A stretch of DNA of 64,000 nucleotides, taken from Anaerolinea thermophila UNI-1. Its GTDB lineage: Bacteria; Chloroflexota; Anaerolineae; Anaerolineales; Anaerolineaceae. The stretch covers positions 2,356,001-2,420,000 of the forward strand of contig NC_014960.1 of the NCBI RefSeq assembly GCF_000199675.1. The letters run 5' to 3'. The translations under genes were made by a program, and so were the position numbers. The notes beneath the pieces are model-generated. The model saw nothing but the letters and a program-made list of their open reading frames with translations, did not search any database and was not told where the DNA came from. Positions 18,901 through 25,780 of this stretch are shown piece after piece. Positions within the stretch are counted from its first letter, which is position 1. The number at the start of each line of letters is the position of its first letter.

Positions 18901-19414
18901 CAATACAAAGGATGATAAATCAGAAGTACAGGCTCTCTCATTAGAGGAAGCCATTCCACACATTCGGTGTCAGCCCGATACCCCACGGGAAGCGCTCAGC
19001 GCCAATTTCTGGTCTGCGTATGAAGCCGTCAAGGAACATCGTGAGCACATTCCCATGCCCCAAAGCGAACAATCCTTGAGCGTCAAAGCCGAAAATAATC
19101 TTAGAAGTGCTTTGGCAAATCATGCGGCTGATTTACAGGAATATCTGCCATTTATCCAAACCCTGCTGCGAGACTTGAAAGAGTTCCAGACCCTGCCCAA
19201 ATACACCCTGCGCCGTCTTGCCAGTGTGGAAATGAACGGAAAAGTTTCCCAAAAAGACCTGCAGCGCTTCCGTTCCGAACTGGAAATGCTACGCCGCACA
19301 CTCGGCGAGGATTATCTGGAACTCATCGAGCGTCGCGCGAGAGAGTTCCGCAGTGAAATCGTGATTGCGGTGGAAAATATTGCTGGCGATGAAACAATAG
19401 AGAATGTTGAATAG
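15989..19414 (+). CDS. SNF2-type helicase with N-terminal phospholipase-D-like domain
   Basis: 1,141 residues. Residues 1 to ~190 form a PLD-like nuclease domain with H-x-K in NHAKLYLF (~142) and GSSNLTRAGLSDQQEFNVE (~167). A SNF2/DEAD-like motor follows: Walker A ADVVGLGKS (~292), DEAH in VDEAHRF (~373), motif III LTATPF, TDKLSEGVNLNRAG (~804) and QRLGRINRIG (~832). In DISARM-like and related anti-phage systems a PLD protein and a SNF2 helicase act with a methylase; here the two are one chain. It is 15 bases after DUF4268. The role as the nucleolytic translocase of a restriction system is inference. Confidence 0.88.
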   Translation: MAHNFITNAKQQNLKERIQTLIRHSQELKFLVGYFYFSGWRELYKALQTRWTNARSANTPFSIKILVGLDTDLHMGRVIEIADPEASQCSQDELVGRYFASLRSALRDEDFDTQEFYEQVSFFLELLESGSLQIRKALDPNHAKLYLFCLDEDGRSLINAPGRFITGSSNLTRAGLSDQQEFNVEIGDYGWEDAEEYFNDLWEQAIPLSEKPEHKEKIVRVIRRQTQVAEITPFEAYALVLKTYLDLMELKSLSPHIKRIMQARGYKVYRYQEEAVQQALTVLNQYGGVILADVVGLGKSIIASWLARERNGRGLVICPPALMGDPKTRDSGWYKYLSDFGLHDWDVYSLGSLDKVQEYLSTYGDDVTTIIVDEAHRFRNEDTEAYERLSQICANRGVILLTATPFNNTPLDIFALLKLFIPPGKSTLTLDERLAARFARYNSEFRKLSYILRYYNAGGEKQKRAENYYTDIFEDLPPIQVSRVQREVQRLADEIRAVIEPVIIRRNRLDLKKDPVYSQEVTELSEVADPVQLFYELTPEQSHFYDQVIHDFFGEEGQFCGAIYQPFAYEKQSQGEKLEEEFTYQQQRNLYDFMRRLLVKRFESSFGAFAQSIENFIRIHEIVLTFIENTGKYILDRTLIEKIWEEDEETIEEALVAFANRLAEKPDLNPRHDRIYEIAKFDESEKFIEDIRADLTLLKNIRQRIEALNLVHQDPKSRCLVEAVKEILEAKPKPGEPRRKVVIFSEYQDTIAHIAPQIQAAFPGRVLVAQGTLSKSFFDDLLANFDASYSKGKQRDDYDIILATDKLSEGVNLNRAGACINYDIPWNPTRVIQRLGRINRIGAKVFDTLHIYNFFPTEQGAEVVKSREIAAQKMFLIHNTLGEDAKIFAPDETPSPAELFKRLNTNPEEAEEESLLTAIRREFFDIQEQFPEIVKGLPDFPPRVKTAKRDKSNELLVFRRKGLQLFIHAVPNTKDDKSEVQALSLEEAIPHIRCQPDTPREALSANFWSAYEAVKEHREHIPMPQSEQSLSVKAENNLRSALANHAADLQEYLPFIQTLLRDLKEFQTLPKYTLRRLASVEMNGKVSQKDLQRFRSELEMLRRTLGEDYLELIERRAREFRSEIVIAVENIAGDETIENVE

Positions 19415-19438
19415 AGAAATTTTAACAGGCAGGGGATT

Positions 19439-20569
19439 ATGAAAACAGAAAACTCATTTTTTGAGGAAGCAAAAGAGTGGTCATGCCGAAAAATGGCGAT
19501 TGTAGAAAAGTATCTAGATGGGTTTACAAAAATTTTAGGTAACAGAGCTTCTTCAAGCTTGGTTTACATTGATGGCTTTGCAGGAAGAGGAATATACGGC
19601 AACGATATAAAAGGGTCTCCCGTGAGAGCAGCTGAACTTGCTTCCGGGAAATATTCAAACATCTTACAATGTGTTTTCGTCGAGAAAGATGATGACAATT
19701 TCAATGACTTGCAACAGTACACTACTCAGTATTACTCTTGTGTTGAAATCTACAAAGGGGAACTTTCGGAATATGCTGACAAGATTCTGAGTGATGCGGG
19801 CGACAGAGCTGTATTAGTTTTTCTAGATGCCTTTGGTGTCAAAGGGATGGGATGGAAAACGGTTCAAAAATTCATATCACGTAAGTTCATAACAGACTGC
19901 TGGCTTAGACTTGATCACCGAACCATTCTTCGATTGCTTGGATACATCGACTCCGATTCCAAAGATGCACGGGGTAAACTAGACCTTTTAATTGAAACTT
20001 TTGGAATCTCTGATCTTAATTTATTGCGTCAATTAACTGATGCCCCGTCATCACTAGAAAGAATACAAAAGGTTGTGAAGTTATATCAATCTCGTCTAAA
20101 AAGCTGTATGGGACAAAATGGATTTGTTGGATCATACCCGATCATTTCTTTGGACGGACAAAAAAAGTACCATTTGATGTTTGCATGTAAGAACCGAAAA
20201 GCAGCGGTCCTTGCAAATGATATTGTGAATACCGTGGAAGATGACTTACCGGTTAAGCAAGCTGAATACCAAGAGCATATTCGCTTTCAAAAAACAAATC
20301 AGCCTTCTCTATTAGAGCTTACACCCTCTTTGGAGGAAATATTTCATTACAAGGTAAATGGTTTGAAGCAAAAAATATTAGAACTCCTTCAATCCCAGTC
20401 GGATATACTAACTATTCACTATGAACTACTGAATCAAAATCCTGATTTATTTGGAACTTTTCGTAGAAAACACCTTACAAAAGCTCTAAGTGAGTTACAA
20501 GAGGAAGGTTGCATTGAACTCGATGGTGCACCAAGCAAAGAGATTACAAAAGTCTATCGCCTAAAATAG
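19439..20569 (+). CDS. tcmP: Three-Cys-motif partner protein TcmP
   Basis: 376 residues. VYIDGFAGRGIYG (~res 41) resembles a SAM-binding methyltransferase motif I and VLVFLDAFGVKGMGW (~res 124) resembles the catalytic strand, the pattern of the TcmP family. TcmP is named for its neighbourhood with three-Cys radical-SAM-like proteins, and such a gene follows here at once. The C-terminal ~80 residues look like a winged helix. GGCAGGGG precedes the ATG. It is AT-rich compared with the helicase gene, a sign of separate acquisition. Biochemical function is not established. Confidence 0.8.
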   Translation: MKTENSFFEEAKEWSCRKMAIVEKYLDGFTKILGNRASSSLVYIDGFAGRGIYGNDIKGSPVRAAELASGKYSNILQCVFVEKDDDNFNDLQQYTTQYYSCVEIYKGELSEYADKILSDAGDRAVLVFLDAFGVKGMGWKTVQKFISRKFITDCWLRLDHRTILRLLGYIDSDSKDARGKLDLLIETFGISDLNLLRQLTDAPSSLERIQKVVKLYQSRLKSCMGQNGFVGSYPIISLDGQKKYHLMFACKNRKAAVLANDIVNTVEDDLPVKQAEYQEHIRFQKTNQPSLLELTPSLEEIFHYKVNGLKQKILELLQSQSDILTIHYELLNQNPDLFGTFRRKHLTKALSELQEEGCIELDGAPSKEITKVYRLK

Positions 20570-20616
20570 AATATTAGTGCTATGATTTTATATGTAATAA
20601 GATTCTTAGGGAAAAT

Positions 20617-21339
20617 ATGTCTGCTAAGTCTTTGATTGAATGGACCGAATCCACTTGGAATCCTCTCACAGGCTGCAATAAGATTAGCCCAGGCTGTAAA
20701 TATTGCTATGCTGAACGCCTGGCAATACGATTAAAAGCCATGGGGCAGGAGAAATACCAGAACGGATTTAGACTTACACTACATCCTGAAGTTCTTGAGG
20801 AACCCTTATCATGGCACAAACCTCAAATCATTTTTGTTAATTCCATGAGCGATTTATTTCATGAAAATGTACCTATTGAGTTTATCCAGAGAATCTTTGA
20901 TGTCATGTCACGCGCTCATTGGCATACTTTCCAGATTCTAACAAAGCGTGCAGAACGACTACTGCAACTTGATCCAATTCTAGAATGGCCTGAGAACGTA
21001 TGGATGGGAGTAAGTGTCGAGAACGAAAATTATACTTATCGAATTGCCCACTTACAGAAATCAAGAGCAAAAACAAAATTTCTTTCTTTAGAACCCTTAC
21101 TCGGTCCCATCCCCAATCTTGAACTAGAAAAGATTGATTGGGTTATTGTTGGTGGTGAATCTGGTCCGCACGCACGTCCAATAAAAATCGAATGGGTTCG
21201 TGATATTCGCGACCAATGCTTAGCAAAAAATGTCCCTTTCTTTTTCAAACAGTGGGGCGGAACAAACAAAAAGAGAACTGGGCGGTTATTAGATGGCCAG
21301 ATTTGGAATCAAATGCCCATTTTATTTTCTTCTAAGTAG
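20617..21339 (+). CDS. DUF5131 (phage Gp37/Gp68-like) three-Cys-motif protein
   Basis: 240 residues. Three cysteines lie at 20, 27 and 30 (GCNKISPGCKYCYAE), an iron-sulfur-binding C-x6-C-x2-C motif resembling radical SAM enzymes but with different spacing. WNPLTGC at the start and VIVGGESGPHARPI and FFKQWGG near the end are family hallmarks. The family occurs in phages and mobile elements and is the usual partner of TcmP. It lies 47 bases downstream of tcmP with matching low GC, so the two were probably acquired together. Confidence 0.85.
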   Translation: MSAKSLIEWTESTWNPLTGCNKISPGCKYCYAERLAIRLKAMGQEKYQNGFRLTLHPEVLEEPLSWHKPQIIFVNSMSDLFHENVPIEFIQRIFDVMSRAHWHTFQILTKRAERLLQLDPILEWPENVWMGVSVENENYTYRIAHLQKSRAKTKFLSLEPLLGPIPNLELEKIDWVIVGGESGPHARPIKIEWVRDIRDQCLAKNVPFFFKQWGGTNKKRTGRLLDGQIWNQMPILFSSK

Positions 21340-21429
21340 CCTCTATAACTTTTGTGGCGTACGACCACCTTACAGCTTACCTGGTTCACCCCACAGGAAT
21401 CATCCCTACTATATTTACACTATGAAAAG

Positions 21430-21570
21430 CACAAGCCGGGCTCTGGTAAGCCCGGCTTGTGGAACCCTGTGCTATGCCGGATGCCTGGCAAGGTACGCCC
21501 ACGCCGCAGTTGTACTGTCCCAAGACCCTGCGCAGAAAAAGGCAAGAGCCGGACTGGGTAGTCCGGCTCT
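21430..21570. terminator. Two strong hairpins between the DUF5131 and Rad52-like genes
   Basis: CACAAGCCGGGCT pairs with AGCCCGGCTTGTG (21430-21461) and AGAGCCGGACT with AGTCCGGCTCT (21545-21570). Both are followed by T runs on the minus strand (TGCTTTTC and TGCCTTTTTC), so they terminate the leftward Rad52-like transcript; the first may also stop rightward transcripts. The rest of 21,340-21,593 shows no gene. Confidence 0.75.
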
Positions 21571-21593
21571 GTTCCCGCAAGGTCATCTTCAGG

Positions 21594-22367
21594 CTAGCCA
21601 GCCTGGATCGCCAGGAACGCACGCGCCATGCGCTGCGCTTCGCCCGCTCCCTTGCCCTGGTAGCCCTTCCCATCCAGGTTGGCAAACCAGTGCAGGTAGT
21701 CCTGCCCATCCTTGGTTTTGGCAATCTCCGCCAGCGTCTTGCCCTGGTATTTACCTCCGGGCATGACGAACTCACCAGGATTGGACAGGTTAGCAGGCTC
21801 ACCAGCAGGTTCAGGCTCTGCACTCATCTCGCCTCGCCCCTCCAGCCGCGCCTCGCGCTCGACCGCGCGGGATGTGGCTTTCTCCAGACGTTCCGCAGGC
21901 GGCAGCGCCCATTCGGGCAGTTGCGGCGGGTTTATGATCTTGCGCTTCTGGGCGTCATAGTCGCACCAGACTTGCGGCAGATCATACAGGTATGCTCCTA
22001 GCCCAAACTTCACGCACGCCCGCTTGAACGCCTGCGCCGAAGCGGTCGTAACCGCATTGGGTTCTGCCCGATCGCCTTCCTCGCCCGCGAGCAGGCATTC
22101 GCCATCTCCCGTGCGGGTCACCCCGGCAATGGTCAAGCGGCACAGCACCACCACCCGATCCGGCTGCATCATCACCTGATACTCATCCTGCCAGTCAGGA
22201 CACACCAGGTTAAGCCGCTGGATGTACGGGCGGCTGTCCACATAGGCCAGAGCCAGGGCTTTGGTCTTCTCGCGGTTAGTCGCACCCGGCTTGAACTCCA
22301 CCTCGTGTGAGGGGAACGGCTCCTGGAGGGCATCCAGGATTTGAGAGAAATCAAATTGCTGAGACAT
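21594..22367 (-). CDS. Rad52/DdrA-like single-strand annealing protein with ExoX-like C-terminal domain
   Basis: 257 residues from ATG 22367, chosen because AAGGAGGTGT lies 5 bases upstream; the frame continues further but without a start site. The core (res ~10-135) is of the Rad52/22-DdrA family, with the signature FKRACVKFGLGAYLYDLP at ~res 114. Such proteins anneal single strands in phage and plasmid recombination. After a Pro/Glu-rich linker the last ~55 residues have MPGGKYQGKTLAEIAKT and DYLHWFANLDGKG, a small domain also seen at the C-terminus of ExoX-like nucleases. The leader to 22,646 is rich in hairpins. Confidence 0.8.
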   Translation of the reverse strand: MSQQFDFSQILDALQEPFPSHEVEFKPGATNREKTKALALAYVDSRPYIQRLNLVCPDWQDEYQVMMQPDRVVVLCRLTIAGVTRTGDGECLLAGEEGDRAEPNAVTTASAQAFKRACVKFGLGAYLYDLPQVWCDYDAQKRKIINPPQLPEWALPPAERLEKATSRAVEREARLEGRGEMSAEPEPAGEPANLSNPGEFVMPGGKYQGKTLAEIAKTKDGQDYLHWFANLDGKGYQGKGAGEAQRMARAFLAIQAG

Positions 22368-22562
22368 GGTACACCTCCTTTTACACCCCCGTCCGCCGCC
22401 GGGGGCAAAATGAGTGTTTTGCCCTGCGACGTCAGGGGGAGACCGCACGGCTCCCTTCCGTCCATGACGGCAGTCACGGACAGAGAGGAACCGTGCGATC
22501 TGAGGTTGCCATGTCCCGGCTAGCCTGATTCGGTTGTTAACGTACAATCCCTTGCGGGACAT
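22368..22562 (-). promoter_or_regulatory. Hairpin-rich leader of the Rad52-like gene
   Basis: In RNA sense it has CGCACGGTTCC pairing with a GGAGCCGTGCG further on (22,451-22,498 region), then GGGCAAAA-CACTCA-TTTTGCCC close to the ribosome site. There is no coding frame. The function is unknown; attenuation is possible. Confidence 0.4.
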
Positions 22563-22606
22563 CACCCCGGCGGACTTGCACCGCCCAAAGGCACTCCTGC
22601 GGGGTG
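22563..22606 (-). ncRNA. TGCAAGT-loop hairpin element, copy 1
   Basis: On the minus strand CACCCCG and CGGGGTG form an outer stem. Inside, GGCGG-TGCAAGT-CCGCC forms a 5-bp hairpin with a 7-base loop. The conserved string GCAGGAGTGCC precedes it. Two further copies lie at 23,840 and 24,261 with different stems but the same loop. Confidence 0.5.
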
Positions 22607-22646
22607 GAATTCTCAGTGTGGCAGGGCGGGTAGCCCTGCCGATGTG

Positions 22647-22925
22647 TTACTCGCTCGCCATTTGTTCGTGCCATCCCTCCACAACCGCTTCGCCCACAAC
22701 ATGGCGCCATTGGGGCATCACACGGTCGAGGCATTCCAGGCATACCGCATAGTTCTCCCAGACTACCGGCACAGGGCGGATGGTAATTAGCGCATTGCAG
22801 AGGTCACAAATGACCTCATCCGCTGACAGCGTACCGCCCACTTCCAACACATTGCCGTCCCAGTCGGTGATGATGAATGCGGGTCTCTCGGTGGGCATCC
22901 ACAGGATTAAGTCATTGGTGTTCAT
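22647..22925 (-). CDS. Small protein with two CxxC pairs (zinc-ribbon-like)
   Basis: 92 residues. Two knuckles, VICDLCNAL and YAVCLECLDRV, are spaced ~25 residues apart and would bind one zinc ion. The rest has no motif I recognise. AAGGGGGGC precedes ATG 22925. It sits between the SWIM-domain gene and the Rad52-like gene in the same direction, suggesting a nucleic-acid-binding helper of the recombination module. No function is assigned. Confidence 0.6.
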   Translation of the reverse strand: MNTNDLILWMPTERPAFIITDWDGNVLEVGGTLSADEVICDLCNALITIRPVPVVWENYAVCLECLDRVMPQWRHVVGEAVVEGWHEQMASE

Positions 22926-22935
22926 GCGCCCCCCT

Positions 22936-23241
22936 TTATACAGGAATAGCGTGCATGATTTTTACCGCCAGGATATGCTTGCATGGCTGATGGCGCTTCT
23001 CAAAGTCTGGACAACTGCACTGCCACTCTGGACACTCTTTGGGATCCGGAAGATGATGTAAGTGACGATCCCACGTCCATTGATCTATCCCGTAAGTGAC
23101 CAGATAGATCGCACCTTGTCTTGAAGACATGGTGGAATGTACCGCCCAGATTCGCCCATCGACGATATCCAGCACCCGCATCTGTCGAGCGGACAAGCCT
23201 GAAAAGGCTTTTTGCAGTCTTTTTTGAGTGTCTTCGGTCAT
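22936..23241 (-). CDS. SWIM zinc-finger protein
   Basis: 101 residues from ATG 23241, chosen for GGAGGACAAG in front. The C-terminal half holds a SWIM finger, CSCPDFEKRHQPCKHILAV, with the C-x-C-xn-C-x-H ligands. SWIM domains bind DNA or proteins in recombination and helicase complexes. The N-terminal half (VLDIVDGRIWAVHSTM) looks like a small beta domain. Its leader holds the first of two matching double hairpins. It shares direction and leader type with the SWIM-like gene at 23,323. Confidence 0.75.
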   Translation of the reverse strand: MTEDTQKRLQKAFSGLSARQMRVLDIVDGRIWAVHSTMSSRQGAIYLVTYGIDQWTWDRHLHHLPDPKECPEWQCSCPDFEKRHQPCKHILAVKIMHAIPV

Positions 23242-23254
23242 CTTGTCCTCCTTT

Positions 23255-23313
23255 GGGTCAGTGCCGCACCACTGACCCATGTGGTATGAGTCAATGGGTT
23301 GGAGCGGCAACCC
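23255..23313 (-). promoter_or_regulatory. Double-hairpin leader A, before the SWIM gene
   Basis: In RNA sense: GGGTTG-CCGCTC-CAACCC, then a linker with GACTCAT, then GGGTCAGT-GGTGCGGC-ACTGACCC, then GGAGG 4 bases on. The same layout with compensating stem changes occurs at 23,714-23,772. Confidence 0.65.
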
Positions 23314-23322
23314 AAATTCGGA

Positions 23323-23700
23323 CTAGAACGAGACGTCTTCTTTTTCCGCTTCTTCCACGTCCTGGTCTTCGTAGGCATCAGCCAGGTAGCGAATTTCATC
23401 ATACACATGCTCGTTGAGCGCATCTGCCAGGTGGTCTGACAGATACTCAATGAGCCGTCGCCAGTCCTTGGGCTGATTACGCCCTTCCAGAGCGCGGAAT
23501 ACGTCTTCTTCTGTCACAGTGAGGTTAGCGACTTCGTCCGACCAGAAGATGTACTTGCGGACGGTCTGGATATGCTCACAGTCTGCCTTCCCGCAAGTAC
23601 ACGAAATCGGCTGACTTTCGAAATCGAAGACGATTTCCTCATTCCCCGAATCCGCAACCCTGTACACACTGCGCGTAATTTTGAAGACTTCCTTTTCCAT
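23323..23700 (-). CDS. SWIM-like small protein
   Basis: 125 residues from ATG 23700 (GGAGGAAGCC upstream). SCTCGKADCEHIQTVRKY gives the C-x-C-x4-C-x-H zinc ligands of a compact SWIM finger at ~res 34-43. The C-terminal ~70 residues are acidic and helical and end EEAEKEDVSF. It looks like an ancient duplicate of the gene at 22,936, with different partners on each side of the finger, and shares the double-hairpin leader. Function unknown. Confidence 0.65.
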   Translation of the reverse strand: MEKEVFKITRSVYRVADSGNEEIVFDFESQPISCTCGKADCEHIQTVRKYIFWSDEVANLTVTEEDVFRALEGRNQPKDWRRLIEYLSDHLADALNEHVYDEIRYLADAYEDQDVEEAEKEDVSF

Positions 23701-23713
23701 GGCTTCCTCCTTC

Positions 23714-23772
23714 GGGTCGGCTCCGCACCGCCGACCCAGGTAGGATGAGTCGGCGGGCAAGTGCGGTTGCCC
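23714..23772 (-). promoter_or_regulatory. Double-hairpin leader B, before the SWIM-like gene
   Basis: In RNA sense: GGGCAA-CCGCAC-TTGCCC, a linker with GACTCAT, then GGGTCGGC-GGTGCGGA-GCCGACCC, then GGAGG. The stems differ from leader A in compensating pairs while the loops CCGC and GGTGCGG are kept. Confidence 0.65.
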
Positions 23773-23839
23773 GAAAGAGGGAGAGAGTAGGCGAGCGATA
23801 TAACCTTGTTAAGGTGCTTCCCCTCTTTTGAGGTCAGGT

Positions 23840-23903
23840 CACTCCTGCGGGACTTGCACCCACACGGCTTCGACAGGCTCAGCCATCAGCACTCTGCGGA
23901 GTG
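23840..23903 (-). ncRNA. TGCAAGT-loop hairpin element, copy 2
   Basis: CACTCC and GGAGTG form an outer stem on the minus strand; inside lies GGG-TGCAAGT-CCC, preceded by GCAGAGTGC. It also includes a TTCGACAGGCTCA-type short repeat, which is common in unrelated bacteria. Confidence 0.45.
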
Positions 23904-23942
23904 AGAATGGAGATGAGCGGATAGCCCATCTCGTGGAACGTC

Positions 23943-24119
23943 TTACCTGCGCTTCAGCGCCCCAACCAGCACGCTCACCAGCGCTGCTTTTCGCTCTTCA
24001 TTGCTCTGGCTAAGTGCCAGAACAATTACCGCCTGCACGACAATCAGGAACAGCGTGAACAGCAACGGGATGAGCACCAGCATCAGGAACGTCAGCGCAA
24101 TAATCAGGTTGGGATTCAT
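23943..24119 (-). CDS. Small (58 aa) membrane protein
   Basis: Starts MNPNLIIALTFLMLVLIP at ATG 24119, with GAAAGGAGGTGCACC in front. One or two hydrophobic helices (res 4-38) are followed by a basic end (ERKAALVSVLVGALKRR). No family recognised. It lies upstream of the two SWIM genes in the same direction but is separated from them by a hairpin element. An anchored or toxin-like peptide is possible. Confidence 0.6.
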   Translation of the reverse strand: MNPNLIIALTFLMLVLIPLLFTLFLIVVQAVIVLALSQSNEERKAALVSVLVGALKRR

Positions 24120-24260
24120 GGTGCACCTCCTTTCTCTGGAACCCCCGGCCGCCGTCCCCCTCACAGCAGGCGGGGATTCCAAAGCGGTAAGCGCCCATTT
24201 TCCCTTGTTAATGTTCCACGTCCTCACAGGGCTTGTGTCCACCGTGCGGAATTGACCCGT

Positions 24261-24300
24261 GCGGACTTGCACCGCATGTGGGGTGAGCCTGTCGAACCCC
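24261..24300 (-). ncRNA. TGCAAGT-loop hairpin element, copy 3
   Basis: On the minus strand GCGG-TGCAAGT-CCGC forms the inner hairpin; next to it GGGGT and ACCCC pair around another TTCGACAGGCTCA-type repeat. GGCAGAGTGCC precedes it, as in copies 1 and 2. The region 24,120-24,517 holds no gene other than this element and the promoter of the next gene (TATAAT at 24,462-24,467, plus strand). Confidence 0.45.
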
Positions 24301-24517
24301 GGCACTCTGCCGAGCCAAAAACAAAACGCCAGAACCTCACCGCTCTCGCGGGAAAGGCTCTGGCGGGTAGCCATCGCTTCGGGGAGGAGGGTGTCCGTCC
24401 CTTGGTTTTCTTTGTTTTTAATTATACCCTCCCGCCCGTGGTCGCGCAAGTTATTCCCGATTATAATTACCCTATTCCACATCAAACATTCTTCTAACAT
24501 CTCTCAGGAGGGTTCCT

Positions 24518-25564
24518 ATGACCTTAGCGCGTCGCTTCATCGCCTTCTCCCTGCTGCTCCTCGTCCTTGCCGCCTGCACCCCGGCCACACCCCCCGCACC
24601 CACCAACACCCCACGCCCAACCCCCACCGCCACCCTCATCCCCACCGCCACCCTCATCCCCACCGCTACCCCCGAACCTTCCCCTACCGTTGACCCCTGC
24701 GCCTACGACACCTCCTACTGGTCCCTCACCCCCATCGAACCCGCCAACACCGGCTCACCCAAATCCCACCTCTACCGCCTGCCCGAGTGCGCCTACGCCG
24801 GTCTCAAAAAGGCCGTCGCTTTTACACTGCTGCGCGTCTCCGGCGGCTGGCTCTTTTCTGAACTCTACCGGGCCCTCGGCCACGACTACGGCTACCCGTA
24901 TCCATATGTCGCCGGTGCGCTGGTGAACACCGAGACCCAGAGCGACGTCTGGTACAGCCCAATCACCCAGGAGTCGCCTTTCTATACCCGCTGGTGGAAC
25001 TTTGACCCGGCCACGCACGAGAGCCACTCGCAGTACATCTTCGCCGGGTGCTACATGAATGTCAGTGTGTACATTCAGCCCCCGGGCGAGTACCGCGATC
25101 TCCCCTACGGCTGCACCGTGGCCGAGTTCATCCCGTATGACCCAATGGGGATTATTTCGCTTGAGGCGCCCGAAGAGGAGCGTCTGAAAGCCTTCTACTC
25201 CAGCCTGATGTCGAATTTTCCCAACGTGGACCCCAAGGCCGCGGGGTTCAAGATCGAACGCTACTACGGCTACCTGGGCGACGGGGTGTGGATGTATTTG
25301 GGTTATAACGAAGAGACCATCCAGAGCTACCCGACGCGGGAGCGGTATGACATGAACTGGCAGATGTACCGCTTGCGCGAGCCGGCGCTTCCGGTGATGG
25401 ACCTGGCATGGGTGGAGCAGGAGTTCAGCTTGGCCCCCAAGCCTGCCCCCTGGGAAGTGCTGGACGTGCCAGCGGAGATCAACAAAGAGAACCGGCAGAC
25501 CATCAACGCTTCCAACACCCGCTTTTTCCGCACGGTTGTTTTAAGAATAACGCCAACGCCATGA
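24518..25564 (+). CDS. Lipoprotein of unknown function
   Basis: 348 residues. The signal peptide ends in a lipobox, LLVLAAC (Cys20), so the protein should be anchored to the outside of the membrane. A Pro/Thr-rich linker (res 22-52) with two copies of TATLIPTAT precedes a ~290-residue globular domain rich in Tyr and Trp that I do not recognise. CAGGAGGG is a strong ribosome site. It is transcribed opposite to the neighbouring pilus genes and is followed by a small secreted protein gene 13 bases on. Confidence 0.7.
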   Translation: MTLARRFIAFSLLLLVLAACTPATPPAPTNTPRPTPTATLIPTATLIPTATPEPSPTVDPCAYDTSYWSLTPIEPANTGSPKSHLYRLPECAYAGLKKAVAFTLLRVSGGWLFSELYRALGHDYGYPYPYVAGALVNTETQSDVWYSPITQESPFYTRWWNFDPATHESHSQYIFAGCYMNVSVYIQPPGEYRDLPYGCTVAEFIPYDPMGIISLEAPEEERLKAFYSSLMSNFPNVDPKAAGFKIERYYGYLGDGVWMYLGYNEETIQSYPTRERYDMNWQMYRLREPALPVMDLAWVEQEFSLAPKPAPWEVLDVPAEINKENRQTINASNTRFFRTVVLRITPTP

Positions 25565-25577
25565 GTAAGGAGGTTCT

Positions 25578-25778
25578 ATGCGCCGTTTATTTGTAGCGAT
25601 TGTTCTGCTGGCCGGGATCGTTCCCCTGGGAACCCCCGACAGGGTTCGGGCCGATACCCAGCCCCCGCCGACAGGCTGTGGTGGTAACGGGTGCGATAAT
25701 ACTCTTCCTATCGATGTCTGTCCCGGCGGCTGTGCGCCCGGCTGTGGCAGTGGGGGCGGGATCCTCTCTGCATCCTGA
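25578..25778 (+). CDS. Small secreted Cys/Gly-rich protein
   Basis: 66 residues. A signal peptide (MRRLFVAIVLLAGIVPLG) is followed by a short mature part with six cysteines (GCGGNGC, VCPGGCAPGCGSGGG). GTAAGGAGG precedes the ATG. It is cotranscribed with the upstream lipoprotein. It ends three bases from the convergent gene at 25,781. No family recognised; a disulfide-rich extracellular peptide is likely. Confidence 0.55.
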   Translation: MRRLFVAIVLLAGIVPLGTPDRVRADTQPPPTGCGGNGCDNTLPIDVCPGGCAPGCGSGGGILSAS

Positions 25779-25780
25779 CT

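Noticed and set aside
11415..19414. Calling the methylase-helicase cluster a standard DISARM or BREX system.
   Set aside because: DrmA, DrmB, BrxC, PglZ and BrxL equivalents are not seen in the window.
22563..22600. GGTGCAAGTCC recalled part of a cobalamin riboswitch or a group II intron.
   Set aside because: The other conserved boxes and helices of either are missing, and the three copies share only the small hairpin and a GCAGAGTGC string.
23868..24296. TTCGACAGGCTCA-type palindromes looked like a special repeat of this element.
   Set aside because: This short sequence is a very common dispersed repeat in unrelated bacteria; alone it says nothing.
24518..25564. The lipoprotein as a solute-binding protein of an ABC importer.
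   Set aside because: No ABC genes lie nearby and the globular part has no recognisable binding-protein motif.
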